A stretch of DNA of 64,000 nucleotides, from assembly GCA_032173965.1 (NCBI GenBank), contig CM063284.1, forward strand, positions 137,801,625-137,865,624, given 5' to 3'. Shown here one piece after another: positions 46,936 to 60,800 of the stretch. How positions within the stretch are numbered: the first letter of the stretch is position 1; each line of letters opens with the position of its first letter. The position numbers and the translations under genes were made by a program. This stretch comes from Sitta carolinensis. Its lineage: Eukaryota; Chordata; Aves; Passeriformes; Sittidae. The notes under the pieces were generated by a model that was not told the DNA's origin, did no database searches, and was given only the letters and a program-made list of their open reading frames with translations.

Positions 46936-49900
46936 TCCAACTTGAGATCTGCCCTAGATATTTCCTCTGCTATTGGAAAGGGGCAGGGGATGAGGTGCAC
47001 TTGAGTAAGGTTAGTTTTTCTCTTGGGTTTTAAGCCAGATCAGCAATCATATTTAGTTTTACCTTAGGAATTCTTTTTTTGTAAAACCGTATTATGATAT
47101 ATTAACCTTTTAATACATTTTTACAAATACTTCTTGTATAAGACACTCTATTAATTCTAAAATTGATAGTGTTCCTTCATGGTCACTTTTTTCTATATTT
47201 TCTTTTTTTAATTAACCTTAAGGTAATTAGAAGGAATGATAATGGGTGGATATTCTTAGTCAATGCTTTTACTGACACCTTCTACTGTGAGCTCCAAATA
47301 GCTTTATTGTATTTTAAGCATAATTTAATAAAATCCAGATTGTACTTTGCTTGCATTTTATATGAAATTTAATTCCTATAATTCTCTATTGTTGATTTTC
47401 AAATATCCCTTGGGAAGAGGGGAGGAGATGTTGGGGGTTTTTTTTAGGTATTCAAATATAGGTTTTACCTAATCAGTACTAATTTATGATCAACATATGT
47501 GGTTGATGCCTAAATATACAATTAAGAAGTTATATTTAGAAATCTGATTTTGATAACTGGACCTGGGAATTCCTTCATATGACATAAATTCTATTTGATG
47601 TTACACTAAGACTTCACAAAGATTAATGAGCACATTAGTGTGTGGTGTGTGTGTGTGTGTGTGTGTAGGTTTATATTTCCCCACCTAGTTTTTAGTGTAT
47701 TTCAATATTTCTTTATTATTTCTTTGTAAGCTCTTCAAATTCTTGTTTTTTTTCTTGTTGGAGTCACTGTATCAGGAACAATTCAGACACTTCTAAGTAC
47801 TAACTGATCAGAATTCTTATCATCTAAACACAGGTCTTTTAAAGATGCCTGTCACTGCTTTATCTGACAAGTTCAGTTTAGCCTTCAAATATCAATTCTG
47901 ATTTTGATATTTTCATGATCTTTAATACTGTCTGCATTTTCTTGAAATATTGTGCTGAGATATATCCATACAGTCTTTTTTACATGTTTGATTGTGGCTG
48001 AAATTAATCTATTACTGTCAATGCAATTACTACATAAGCAATGTGGGCATTCCTAAAATGCCTGTTTGCCTATGCCTGAGTGATTCAGATTGTTTGTTGT
48101 TTAGATAACTAAAGCAGCTGAAGGATGGAGAGAGGTGCAGAGAAAGGTGATTCAGTGTTCTAGCAATCTGATCAGTGACATTGCACCAGTTACTCATCAG
48201 AAATGCTACCTATTTGTTCCTGTTCACCTGAAATTCTTGTCCCTCCAAAAAATGCTTTTTCCAAGAGGTTGTGGTAAAGAAAAGAATAAGAAAGACAAAA
48301 AAAACTCTTGGATTTTGCTTGGGACTGTTAATATCTAATGATGTGATAATCAGAGGCAATAAATCCAATAAAATAGCGAAGTAGCAACCCAGGGATATAT
48401 AATAATATTTATGACACTTTTCTAGTAATATTTATTTACACTCTGGTTCTGAATCCAGAACTAAGCATCCATTTTAGTTAGCGAAGTGTCAGAAACTAAA
48501 CAAATTATATGCTAAACTACTCCAAAAGGAATTGAATTTTTTTGGTTGAATTCAATATATTTAAGTAGGTCCAGATGATATCAAAATCCTCTTGGGGATT
48601 ATAAATTCTCTTTAGGCTCTCTCAGAAGGCAACAGCAGAACTGAAACACATAAATGTTTAGTGACTCTATTAATTAAATAAAAAGCCCCATGTACAAATA
48701 AAAGTAGCTAAGGTGCTTGCAACTCTTGCTACTCTGGAATGATAATGCTGACTGAACTGCAGATCTGCCTCACTAACACAATGTAAATTTGGAATTCTCT
48801 TTTCCAGGGATCTACATTCCATGGACTTGTTTCAGAGGCCTTAATCAGATGCTCAGATCCTTAGCTGTCAGACAAAAGACACAACATGATGTCATATTTA
48901 ATATCAAATAAGTGTAGTTATTTCAAATATCTCCTTATTGACTGGTTTGTGTGGCAGGCTGCAGGAATTTTCAGCTCGTCATAACTTGTGCTGTGTAAGA
49001 TGCTGAACCACATGACATTTTCTATTAATTTCCAACACAATACCTCCTGCTTGTATGCATTCCTTTGTTATACAAATTCAAAGGTTGTTCGTCAATTATT
49101 TAAAGGACATCTGTTTAAATTAAGAGTATGCTTAAAAGAAACAGTAATGTCTTCCAGTTTAACGGAGTTCCTCTCTAAAGAGTTCATCTTGCTAATGTCA
49201 TAGGTTGCCTTCAGTTGCTTCCCTGATCTCCTTGATTCCTGCAGGGTCAGAAATGTGTCATCTCTCTGTACTTCACTGTCAGAGAGAAAAAGAGAGAGAA
49301 AGAAACATTGTTACACATGATATATTTTAAATCTTGCATGGAACTTCACAATAACTCTGCTTTCTTGCTGTGTAATAATCTAATGAAGATAGGAAAGAAA
49401 AATAAATACTATCTTATTTGCCTCCTAGCCATCTCTAACTGTTTTCATCAACTACATCAGCTTCATGAATCTGACTTAACATTTTCATAACTCATCAAGG
49501 AAGACTAGCCAGGATATAATACTTAGAGAGTTGTACACAAAACTGAACTGATAATGAGGATAACTGGTTGAACAAGAGGCTAATTTGACCAGGCCTCCGC
49601 TACTTCTGGTGAGGTATGTTTGAATGTACTTTACATTTGTCCTCCATGTGATCTGCAGAACTGGCTGAGGTTTAATTCTGTGCTCAAACCACAGGACAAA
49701 TGTGCATGTTGAAATGCCAGTGAGCATTTCTAGAAAACTGACTGTTTGGTTGGAAGATCAACAATTTTTTGTGTTCTCTGCTTTTATGTCAATGCCTTTA
49801 AGAACTTTGGTCGTCCTCATATGATATATGCATGAAATATATTTAACTGGATTTCCAAGTTTTACTGCAGCCATCACCGGAATTTTTGATATATTAAGCT

Positions 49901-50689
49901 TTACTGGGGATGCCTGTACCCCTCTGGTCATCCAGCTAAGAAAACCTCATTGCACAGCAGTATATATTGCACTCTATATACAGCAGAGTGATGAATGTAG
50001 CAAGGGACGTTCAAAAAACTTAAATTTAGGAAAAGCATTTATCTAGTTGGGCAAGAGCTTATGACATTTTTTAGTTTGCTCTTCTGGGATATCATTATTT
50101 CCTCTGTATTCTTCAGGTTGGGATCTATACTTGCTTTTTCCCTGGAAAATGGCCAGTCAAAAGTGTTTTGGGTGCCAAAGTATTTAGCATTTCTGTTAGG
50201 ATAAATATTGGAAGTGACAGGTTAAACTAAAATGTGAGTGTAATCATTAGACTCTCATGTCAGGACGAAACCAAGAAAGATGATTGAATTAATGCTGTAA
50301 GGTAGGACTAAGGACTATCTGCATGACATCTCCACAGACACAGCAATGACAATCATTTGGGATCTCTTTGGAACAAAGAGTGCTTCATTCTGCATGTTAG
50401 TTTAAATCATATACATTGGTAGCTGCAAATGAAAACTGATTCGATTTATTTCAGAAATAATGGAGCATAAAACAACCTTAAAGTAAATACAAGACTATTT
50501 TGAGGACAACTGAATTCACACACAAAAAAAAAAGAAGAAAAAAGCTTGCTTGCTATTTCTCATTTATTTTTTTGTTTCTTTTAAACTTCTTTAAACCTTG
50601 AAATGAAATGCTGATTCAATAGATCTTGTAAGAAACTGGATGAATAACACAGTCATCATAAGAAGTCTTCATTTAAATTTTATTTAAAA
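46936..50689. other. AT-rich stretch, no gene seen
   Basis: Contains a GT dinucleotide repeat (47,645-47,666) and A/G-rich tracts near 49,280. ORFs are short and unsupported. Confidence 0.5.
47645..47666 (+). repeat. (GT)11 microsatellite
   Basis: Uninterrupted GT dinucleotides. Confidence 0.9.
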
Positions 50690-51545
50690 GGGAGAAAGGG
50701 ACCAACCCAGGGTCACCAGTGATGAGTGGTGGGATGGTGTGTCAGAACTTGAGGAAATGAGCACTCGCAGTCTGCTTCATAAGGTGTTGTCTCCCATGTA
50801 CCACACCTAAAATATTTCTACACTATTGCACGTAGCATGAGAAACAAGCAGGAGGAGTTTCAGGCTTTGTCCCATTCCCAGAGATTCGACATTACTGGTA
50901 TAAGTGAAACGTGATGGGATGAGTCCTGTGACTGGAATTCCCTGTTATATGGTTACAGGAGGAAGGGCAGAAGAGGCTGGGGGTTGTCATTGAATTTAAT
51001 TGAAGAGCTCAAATGTATGGTGCTCAGTTGTCTGTGGCACAATTGAGAGTCTCTGTGTGAGGATCAAAGGGCAAGCAAATAATGCAGATGTCATTGTAGG
51101 AGTCTGCTGTCGATCTCTCAACCAGGAGGATGATGGTGATGAATTCATTCTTTGAGGAATTAAGGGACACTTCTAAGTCAACTGCCCTTGTCCTTATGGA
51201 GGGCTTTAACTTGCCAGAAAATAACTGGGAGCATCACACAGCTGATACAACCTGCACCAGAAAATTCCTAAAAAACATGGATGACTACTTTATGGAACAA
51301 GAAGGAGCCCACTTGGAAATATGCCCTCCTTGATCTGCTGCTGGTCAACAGAGTGGATCACATGAACAAGTGGAGATTGGCAGCTGAATTGGCCACAGCA
51401 ACCATGAAGTCTGAGAGAGTTCAAGAAACATTTGGTCAGTGCTCCCAAGCGCATGGGAGGGTCTTGTGCAGGGTTAAAAATAGGACTCAATGATCCTTGT
51501 GGGTCCCTTCCAACTTGCATATGCCATGATTATGTGATTCTGTAA
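50690..51545 (+). mobile_element. CR1 LINE: endonuclease part joined to 3' end, plus strand
   Basis: The left and middle parts derive from the CR1 ORF2 start. A frame at 51,130-51,333 reads LVLMEGFNLPENNW, resembling the endonuclease block usually written G-D-F-N, here with E replacing... G-D order (EGFN), so the catalytic aspartate is not preserved. The ALLDLLLVNRVDH block at about 51,325 continues the endonuclease in another frame. By about 51,480 the sequence is already the CR1 3' terminus ('caatgatccttgtgggtccc', then 'gattatgtgattctgta'). The reverse transcriptase and the region after it, about 2 kb in a full element, are absent. The copy is therefore internally deleted rather than simply 5'-truncated. 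Confidence 0.78.
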
Positions 51546-52008
51546 TTAGCCAATTATGGTTTGAAACTTTAAAAAATGTTTCTATACATTAAGTGTGCAG
51601 TATTAACAATTTTGGAATAGACAAAATGTTAAAGCTGTAACTGGTTGGCACTGTCCAACATCAACCTTGCGCTTAACATATCAGATTTCAGGTGACTCAT
51701 ATGAAGACTCATAGGTTATGTCTCTTCCGGTAAGTAAAAGGCCCTGCTGCTTGATAGAAAACAAATGATCCAATATAATTCATCTCCATATGGTTATATT
51801 CTCTTCCAGGGTTAAAAACTGGTACCTTCATTCATGGTGCCTATCGTTTGGTCCATTATTCTCCTGAGCCACACTCAGACAGGGGGGTTGAGGTTTGGTG
51901 TGGGTTAAATCATGCAAGTGGGACCCCTAACAATTAAACCATAGGAGCAGTTGTTCAGCAGTCTGTGAGCAAGTACTGCACCTCACTCAGCTTATTTCAT
52001 TAAAATTA
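51546..52008. other. Short unrecognised interval between CR1 and SINE
   Basis: No gene or repeat family recognised. Confidence 0.5.
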
Positions 52009-52139
52009 GGGAACATTCTGAGATGGGAGGGACCCACAAGAATATTGAGTCCAACTCTTAAAAGAATGGCCTAAGACAGGGATTGAACCAATAGCCTTGG
52101 CTTTATTAGCATCATGCTCTAATCAACTGAATTAATTAC
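52009..52139 (-). mobile_element. tRNA-Ile/CR1 composite SINE (TguSINE1-like), minus strand
   Basis: Read on the minus strand, 52,139 to about 52,068 matches a tRNA-Ile with anticodon region 'gctaataaagcc': the A-box region 'tcagttgattagagcatg' and the B-box 'ggttcaatcc' are both visible. It is followed directly by 'aagagttggactcaatatt' and 'gtgggtccctcccatctca', the CR1 3' tail. A tRNA-Ile head fused to a CR1 tail is the structure of the SINE family described from passerine birds. The A and B boxes carry substitutions and the acceptor start is degraded, so it is an old, inactive copy and not a functional tRNA gene. The CR1 tail is what the CR1 reverse transcriptase would have recognised. Confidence 0.82.
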
Positions 52140-53844
52140 TATGAATGTCAGCTTTAAAGCCCCTTTGAGTAAAGGAAGAAATAAGTGATGAAATATGTTT
52201 AGCACAGTTCTCATGATATACATAAATTGTTACAAAATTCAATTCTTCTGAATATTAACATAAAGGAAACCAAAATCTTCTTTCTGGATTGCAACCCAAA
52301 TGTATTTCCTCCTAGAACACTGCATTTTTTCATCTTATTTTTCTTCTCTTACTGCTGTTAGCGTTGCTCCCACATTCAGACATATCCATATCCATTATTT
52401 TTGTTACATTCTACTGAAACCAGTTTTTATTCCATATACTTAGGTTTTGACCACCTTCACACTCTTCACCTTTTATGTGATGGCAACCATTGTTTCAGCT
52501 ACCCATTTATACAAAGAAGCATAATCACTTCTTAAATATATCTCCAGCATAGGACAGATTTCATATTCTCCAGTTTCAAAGAGCACTGTGATTTCTTATA
52601 ACTCAGAGATACTCCTGCTGCTAGAAACCAAATTCTTTGTCATAATACATTGTTGAATGTAGACATCTCTTATGGTTGATGTCTTTGAAAATTGCATTTC
52701 CTGCTGAGACAAGTCACTCTTTTTACTACAAATGTCTTTTATGTGATGAAGTTTGCTTAAAAGCATCCAAGCATTTCCCAGAAGCAAGTGTTTAAAAGAA
52801 GAATGCAATAAAAAAAGGAGAATTTCAGCTGGCAAATTTCACTACTGGAAAAAATGTCTGAGCTCTGGGACCACACATTTAGAATATTAAAAAGACTTAA
52901 TCAAGGCAAACCAGCTGTAAATCAAGGTTGTAACTGCAGAAACATAGGGAGGCAGAAAAACAAATGAAAGCACTATACAAATCATAAACAAAACACTGCC
53001 CTTTGTTTAAAATCCTAGTTCAGAGCAGGTGACTAAAACAAGATTATACAGGACCATTCACTAAAGCATTTTTCTAAATATGTAAGTTTTGTCTTTAATA
53101 AAAAGAATAAAAACAGTGTCATAATTGCTTCTAGGATAGTATACAATTTTATCAACCAGCTAATCTACTTTAGATAATTCATATTGCCACAGATGTATCA
53201 AGAACAAAGGATTATCACTAAGAAGAATTTCTTAACATCTTGCAAAATGCAAACAGTCCTTTTGAGAGGAAGCATTAATGCAGTCACTGTGATAAAGCCC
53301 AGTCATCAAAGTTCTAGAAGGGAAGGCCATTGTAATCTAACAAACCTTGATCCATAATATTCCAGAGAGCATCTTGGGAGAAGTGTTTGCAGGATATTTG
53401 ACCATATAATAGACTGTGTAATTTGACTGTATAAATAAAATTTAGGGTGTCTGGGAAGATGATATGGTAACTGGAAGCTGCCACAAGAACACATTCCTCT
53501 CCTTGTACATCCTACCATATGTCAGAAGATGCTTAACTTACAAACTGAGGCTGTTTTAACACTTTTATCAGAACCTTGTGACCCAGCCCAAAATCTCCAA
53601 CTAAAATTCAGGAAAATAACATGTCCACTCCTCTAAAAGGGACGTTTAGAACTCTTTCCAAGGAAAAAATTTAAAGCATTTTTAATCAAGCCTCTAAGTT
53701 TATGAAAAGTCTTAATGAATACCTGAATGAGAGAATCAATAACAAATTTTTCCTGACTCCAGGTTCAAACCCTTGAGCGTATATGTGACTATTCATTTAA
53801 GACTTTTTCTGAATTTAAGAAAACTGCACATTCATCTTGAAAAT
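52140..53844. other. AT-rich stretch, no gene seen
   Basis: No repeat family or exon recognised; ORFs under 80 codons. Confidence 0.5.
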
Positions 53845-54310
53845 AGAATAGAATAGTTTCAGTTGGAAGTGAATGATTTTTGAGTCCTTCTTCCTGACCG
53901 CTTCAGTACTGACCAAAAGGGAAAGCATATTACGGACATTGTACAAATGCCTTTTGAGCACTAACAGGCACTGATCATCTCTCTGTGATACCCTTCCCAG
54001 TATTTGATGATCATCTCAGTAAAGAAAGGTTTCCTTACGTCAAGTCTGAAGCTTCCCTGATGCAGCTTTAGACCATTCCCATGCATCTGTCTCTGGATAT
54101 CAGGGAAAAGAGGTCAGCCTCTCCCTCTCCATTTTACCTCCTCAGGAAACTGAAGTGATTGATAAGGTCATCTTTCAGCTTCCTTTTGTGTAAACTGGAC
54201 AAGCCTAAAGTCCTCAGCTGCTCCTGGCAGGATATGCCTACCAGCCCTTTCACCAGCTTGGTTGCCTTTCTCTGGTCTTGTTCAAGGACCTTTACATCCT
54301 TTTTAAATAC
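53845..54310 (-). repeat. CR1 LINE 3' region, minus strand
   Basis: Starts 'gaatagaatagtttcagttg', the reverse complement of a CR1 3' end. It runs through 'tcagtaaagaaaggtttcct' and 'cctcagctgctcctggcag' to 'ccctttcaccagcttggttg', reverse complements of successive CR1 3' blocks. About 465 bp, diverged. Confidence 0.78.
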
Positions 54311-57300
54311 AATTTAAACAATAAAAATGTAAGTTATTAAAAGATGACATTGTTGTCTAAAGACTTGTAGACCCAAATGAAACTGCCCTGCACAGCAAAT
54401 CTAGTACAAAAACATATGAGTATTCAGTTTTATTAATATTCACTGTATAATCTGCAGAAGTTGGTAGATGCATTTGGAGTCTAAAAATATTTTTAGGTAA
54501 ATATATGGAAACTGTTTCTTTCTCGTTAATATTCTGATTTGTCTCTAGACTATCAATACAATTCTACCAACAGCAGTGGAATATGAAGCCTTAAGACTCA
54601 ACAGTCAAGAGATCTGAAATGAGTAGATTTCTACTATGTTGTTTCCCCTTATAAGTTTATTTCATTCCTCTGAAGTATTTCAATTAAAAAGGTGTTGGTA
54701 GTGTTGTCTGACTTGTTCCTATGTGCAGTGTCAGATAATAAACTCAAAGGTTGGGTATTTATCCATAGAATAAAAATCGCAGTTTGGTTTAAGGGATTGA
54801 CTGCAATATATTACCCACAATATCTCATCTATACTCTGACGGGAAATTACTCTTAGGAGATGATATAGCTGGTCTTGTATCGCAACACTTCCCCAAATGT
54901 ATTGTAACAAAATGGAGGTTTTCATTGATGTGTGGTATTGGTACACATGGATGACAGAATTATTTCTTTTATTATTTGAATTTAAAAGAGTAGAAATTAT
55001 AAAATTAAGACATTGGTTAGCAACAAAGAATTGCTACAAAATGTTGTTTGAAAGGGTATTCTCTATTCCTTCAGCCTTTTCAATATATGGCTGTCAACAC
55101 CTCTCCCCTAGAACAAGAGCATTCCCATACTGAAGAAGCAGCAGCTGGTGGAACTTGGAGAAGCTTGTTAAAATTTTTCATTTTCCTCCAAGAAGCATCC
55201 TGTTGCCTTTTTTCCAAGTTCTTACCCTCCCATTCTTCACTTGGATAAATATTATGGAATGAATATTTAAAGGACATGAGTTTAAAAATAAAATAAAAAT
55301 TGTGGTTTGTATCTTTACAGTTTAAAAATGCACTTCATAATGCGCGAAACCCGAAAACCTAATCCATTTATTTTAAAAGAGTAGTGATGTTTATTCAAAC
55401 TTACTTTATGTAGATATTGTTATTTAACATTTTTAAAGCTCAAAATTAACACAAAGTTTAAAGATAGTAGTTGATTTCATCTAGCAGCTAAAAGTTACCA
55501 TTCTTCATTTGAACAAAATTGCTTAAATTGATGACATTTTCAATCACTTAGGTTAGCAAATCTATGATAGCTCTTAGAAATTAGGATTAGAAATACAGAG
55601 AGATGTATTAGCAATGCACTTTAGATGGAAAGTTATTGCTTGTTTTATCAATAATGAAATGAAATTTAAATTAATATTTAAAATTATACAACTCTTAGAG
55701 TTGCAAAGAAAAGGTATAAACCCTACATTTTAATGTAAATGAAGCAGGAACCTAACAGCTATTCTTATGCTCACACAAATTTATTAAGCTTATTTGATAT
55801 CTCAACTAAAGTTTTTAAAAAATCATAACTGTCATAAGGAGATTTTGTATATATTAGAAAAACATTAAGGATGTTAATTAAACCTTTCTTATATTGTCTT
55901 TTAACACACATGAACTTTGGAAATTTAATTTATCTTCTTAACTTCTTTCAATGATTCTCTATGGAATTTCACTGTTTAAATTGAATTTTTAAAGTGAAGT
56001 ACTTTTTAAACACACACATATACCTACTGGGTTTTTTAATATTTTCAGTAATATTGGTTCCATTTCAGAAACAAATGTACTCTTGCTTGAAATCCATCCC
56101 TGGTTTTTTGATATAATGATATAATAGTCTTAATACTGTGTATATTGTTATTTTGAACTGATTTTTTCTTGTGAGATTTCATTACTCTCATTACTTGTTT
56201 TTAATATGGCACATGTGAACAGTAAAATTTTAGTTTTAAAGGATGTTCCATCTGATCTTTTTCTCATCGATTATCTTATTGCTTAAACTCTTTAAAAATT
56301 AGTTCTATGTCCTTAACACAAACCATTTTTCTTAATATTTTAATTTTTCTGTTGCATCATTTCCATGATCTGTGCATTCTTACATTTTTGTACTTGAAAT
56401 CTGACAGAAACGAAATCTCTTAAACAGAGCAGAAATTCCTCACACTTAATACAGTCAAATCCAGGAAATGTGTATGAAATTATGCAAATAATGGGTTTCA
56501 ACTCTGAGTGGCTTAATTTTAAAAAAAGTATATCCCATTTTTGAGATTGAATTTCTTTCCATTTTTTCCAAAGTATTTATATCAAGTAATGCTTTAAAAA
56601 ATCCCTTTTTTGATTTGTTTTCTTCTCTTGGATTTGCTATAAATATACATGTGCTTTGAAGAAGAAATCACTTCCTCTAAGTCTTACTTCTGAATCCTAT
56701 ATTCCTTCATAAAGAAAATGTGGAACCCAAGAGATGTATGTGTGTAAATCATGTTAACCTTTTCAAAACAACTACAGAATATAGGTTCTAATCTAATACT
56801 TGAGCTTGAGATTTTTCTTTTCACAATAGTTTCACCTTCCTTACACCTTGGGGAACAGAAAGCAAGACATAAAATATATGATGGTACAGATGAGTTATAA
56901 AGACTGCTTGGATATTGGAAATGGTAACTTCTCCTAAAGTCTTTTTATGATTATCTCCCACCTAGGTTACAAGGAAAACCCCTACATCTAATTCTGAGCA
57001 GAAACAAAATCTCAAGTCTTTTAGAAATATGCTCTAATTTTTGAACACACAATTGAAGTGATTTGTCATAATGTCTAAGAGTTCTTCTGAACCAAATCTA
57101 TTTATTTAGATATGGTCAGGATAATTGGAATGACTTTTTAGCAGTGTTGAGAGTTGAGTCTTCAGTAATGATCACCCTTAACCTTAGATACCTAACAATA
57201 ATGTATCTGTTGTAGAACATTTATAAATTTAATTTCTCCTCTTGACAAGATGAAGTTCATCACAGAAGCCATGTCTATCTTTTCAATCACTCTTATGGGC

Positions 57301-57544
57301 AGGAGTGTTGTGGGAAAGAGGGATTTCACAGTACCAAATCCCACAGTGCTTGACAGACACTCCATGGTGTGATTGTCAACATTTTTCTGAAAAAAAAAAA
57401 AATTTAAAAGGGAAAAGGATGTTTGAAAATATGTCAGATTGCAGAATACACTAAATAAAAACTTAATGCCCCCATGATTGATACATATCATACAAAATGT
57501 TAATCAAAAGAGTAAGGGCAAGATAGCCATGTCCCAAAAAATGT
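54311..57544. other. AT-rich stretch, no gene seen
   Basis: 3.2 kb of AT-rich DNA without recognisable elements. An A tract at about 57,388-57,400 is the only low-complexity item of note. Confidence 0.5.
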
Positions 57545-57890
57545 AGAACAAACACTAGCATGTTGAGGGCATTCCTCAAGGGTTGGTATTGGACCAATGC
57601 TGCTTGACATCTTTGTCAGTGACATGGGCAGTGGGATCCAGTGCACCCTCAGCAAGTTTGCCAACAACACCAATCTGTGGGGTGTAGTCAACACTCTGGA
57701 GGGAAGGGATGCCATCCAGAGGGGCCAGGACAAGCCTGAGAGAGGGGCCTGTGCAAATCTCATGATGTTCAACAAAGCCAAGTGCAAGATCCTGCAGCTG
57801 AGCTGGGACAATCCAAAACACAAATAAAGACCGGACAGAGAATTGATTGAGACCAGCCCTGAGGAGAAGGATATGGGTATCCTTACAAAG
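57545..57890 (+). pseudogene. CR1 reverse-transcriptase core fragment, plus strand
   Basis: About 345 bp of CR1 ORF2 in the plus orientation. It opens near 57,567 with a frame reading GIPQGLVLDQ, the RT block that normally contains P-Q-G-S. At 57,640-57,665 it reads TLSKFANNTN, where the active-site F-A-D-D box has become FANN, losing both catalytic aspartates to asparagine. It continues to FNKAKCKILQL and stops shortly after. Both ends are internal to ORF2, so it is a fragment of a larger dead copy. Confidence 0.85.
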
Positions 57891-60800
57891 AAGTAAAAAT
57901 GTCCTCACCATTTTGAAGCATGTACCTGTCTTCTGTATCTTATACATATATTTCATATAATGCATTAACTAAGGCACTGTTACTGATAGTTTATAACTGG
58001 AGGAGAAAAGAGTGATTGAGCAAATGTAGAGGGATGTTAAATGTCATAAAACTTACTCGCTTCTAGAGAAAAAAAAGAAAAAGAATGAAAACCATAATCA
58101 AGTTGGAATGGCACCTCAGTGGTAATGCTCTATAATTGCTTTCCATCCCTTCCATCAGCAGTGAAGCTCCAAAACATTGATCAAAGCTGATGACTAACAC
58201 ATAATGCTCAGGCTGCACATTGTTACAAGTTCTCACCCTTGTAATAATTGTAGCATGAGCCAGCATAAAGATGAATACTTTTTCTTAAATGTTTTTTCAA
58301 TTCAGGCAGATGGGATTAAAAATGTCTGGCAGGAATGAGCTGTATTAGAACATCAGTGTCAATAGATACATCATGGGCAGTCGCCTGAAATGGAGAAAAA
58401 TGCTCTGAACATTTTAAATTACTACACAGTGTAAAAGCATAACTCAGTGTCAAACTCCTCCTCTACAAAGAAGTCATGTAAATCCTCAACTGACAAATTG
58501 CAAACTGAAGCTATTTTAAATTAAACACATTAGCTGATGACATAATATCCTTATGACTCTGCCTACTGTGATTTAATATGATTTGACATCAGTAAATTTG
58601 TATGGTGCTATTGAAATAAAGTAGGTTGATAATTAAAAAAAAAAAAAATTATAAAGACGAGGGTCCATTGGAACCAAAACTGACACAGGAATGTGAGTTA
58701 CAATTAATGAATTATTCATATGGAAACAAATCAGAGAAATATGATTAACAGGTAGAGCTGATGGGTTTTCATACTTGTTGATATAGTTGCATTTGTAAAT
58801 ATGAGTTTTTAACTAAAATCATTAACACACTAAAAATAGAATTTAAAGAAAAAACTGAGCTAAAATTTTTGGACAATAATAATTAATTCTTTAATGGGTG
58901 ATAGATTTTAGATTTTTATGCTATTTATTCACATAATTGATGAAAAGACAACTGGTTATGGCTGGTTATGGCTACTTAAACTTCACAATGATTTCATTTA
59001 TAGGCCAGATTAGTTTCATTTAAATGTGTACAATTTTTTCCCTTCAGATTCATTAAAAACAGCTAATTATTATAAAATATGCTATTAAGAAATTCTCATT
59101 ATAGCTCTGGGGAATGTTATTAATTTAATTTGTAAACATAATATGGATTATGTTGGAATTTCAAACTCTGAGTCAGTAAATCGTAGAGTACACCACAGAA
59201 GAAACAGTTTTCTAAATCATGTAGAATATAACATCTAGTATAATAACTGATTTTTTTTTTGTTGGTTGTTTTTTGTTTGTTTGTTTTTTTGTTGTTTTGT
59301 TTGTTTTTTGTAAAGAGGTACACTTTGAGGAGAAGAAAATTAAATAACCCATCAAAATTATCTTTTAGTGTAAACATGGCATTTGCTTTCTGGAATTCAG
59401 AAAAAAAAGAGAGGGTTTTAAGAAAGTGAATTTAAAGCTGTTTAACTAGAACCTAAAAATTCTAATGAAGAAAATAAGGCTCACATTGAACCCTAGAGAA
59501 ATAGCTAGTCAGAAGAAACTGCCTCTGCCTAATATTTCCAGATATGCTACACATATCGTACTAGTGCTATTTGCATGTACAAATATTAATCATAAGGGAA
59601 AATTTGCTGGATACTCCTTTTATAAGTAGTTCACAGGAATTTAATTACTTGAGCTTAAATATATTTAATTTCTTTTCAGTGTGCCTTTCCTGCAATATTT
59701 TCTTTTGCAAAGTATACAGAGAGTATTCTAGTACTACTTTTTCTAAATTAAAGAATGATCATTATACTCTCACTTTCTTCAACTAATAGTTTTCCTGAAA
59801 GGTGGAATTTATTTTAACAACTTTGGATATAATAGGAATGCTCAATGTAGTATTTTTTTCTCAGAGCTAAAGGGATAAAATGATGGTATGTATTTGCTTC
59901 TGAAGCACTGGGTCAAAGAGAAAACTCATTTTTGCAAAGACCTGTGCAAATTCATTGAGTCTTTTACTCTCAGTTAAAATCTGCATCAGGTGATACAGCA
60001 AACAGCCCACTATAAAATGAGTTAGTTAAATTTATAGTGCATAGATGTTTCTTCCTTAAAAAACCGAATTCATATCATGTGCAGTGAAACAAAAATTTAG
60101 GGACTACAAGTCTGATATTTTTGATTATTTAATTTATCCCCTTTTCCTTCCCCCCCCCCTTTATTTAATTTATTATCTTTTTTATGTCTCTCTTTCTGTA
60201 CTTTTTGCAGGGTCATGGAATGACTAAGCATCCACTTGCTGCTTTTTCTACCCCAAAATTTGTGTTTGGTCAATTCCTCAGGAGTTTACATTTCTGTACA
60301 GGATTTTGGTGAAGTGATATATCAGTCTTCTGTGACTCAGTTTCCCCATACCTGAAAATGCAGACAATGAACATGTTTTGGCAAAATCTAGCTTTTCCAG
60401 ATATAAACCAGCCCAGTGATGTTGAATATACATGGCTGCTTTGTTCTCTAACCACATTCACTATGTCTAATCTTAAAGACCTAAGAAAGCTCTCAAGAGC
60501 CTGGTGTCAGACTTGGGTTGTGACATTTATGTTTTCTTTTTTTTTCTGCTCTGCAATAGCACAGAATGAAGCAAAGAACATAAGATACATAAATCTGAAG
60601 TTTACTTCTAGGTGATTTTCTTAGTAACAAATACTTTCTATGTGACAACAGTAATAAAATCCAAGGGATTATCTGAAAATCATGTGTTATGTAAGGCAAA
60701 TCCACCCATACACAGGGCATATGTAGCAGTAGAAAAAGAGATTCAGTGTGCCAAAAAGAGTTTTGTTATATTCATGGCACACATTTTTTCTTAGATTTCT

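Noticed and set aside
52068..52139. tRNA-Ile gene
   Set aside because: It is fused to a CR1 tail with substitutions in the promoter boxes and a degraded acceptor start: a SINE head, not a gene.
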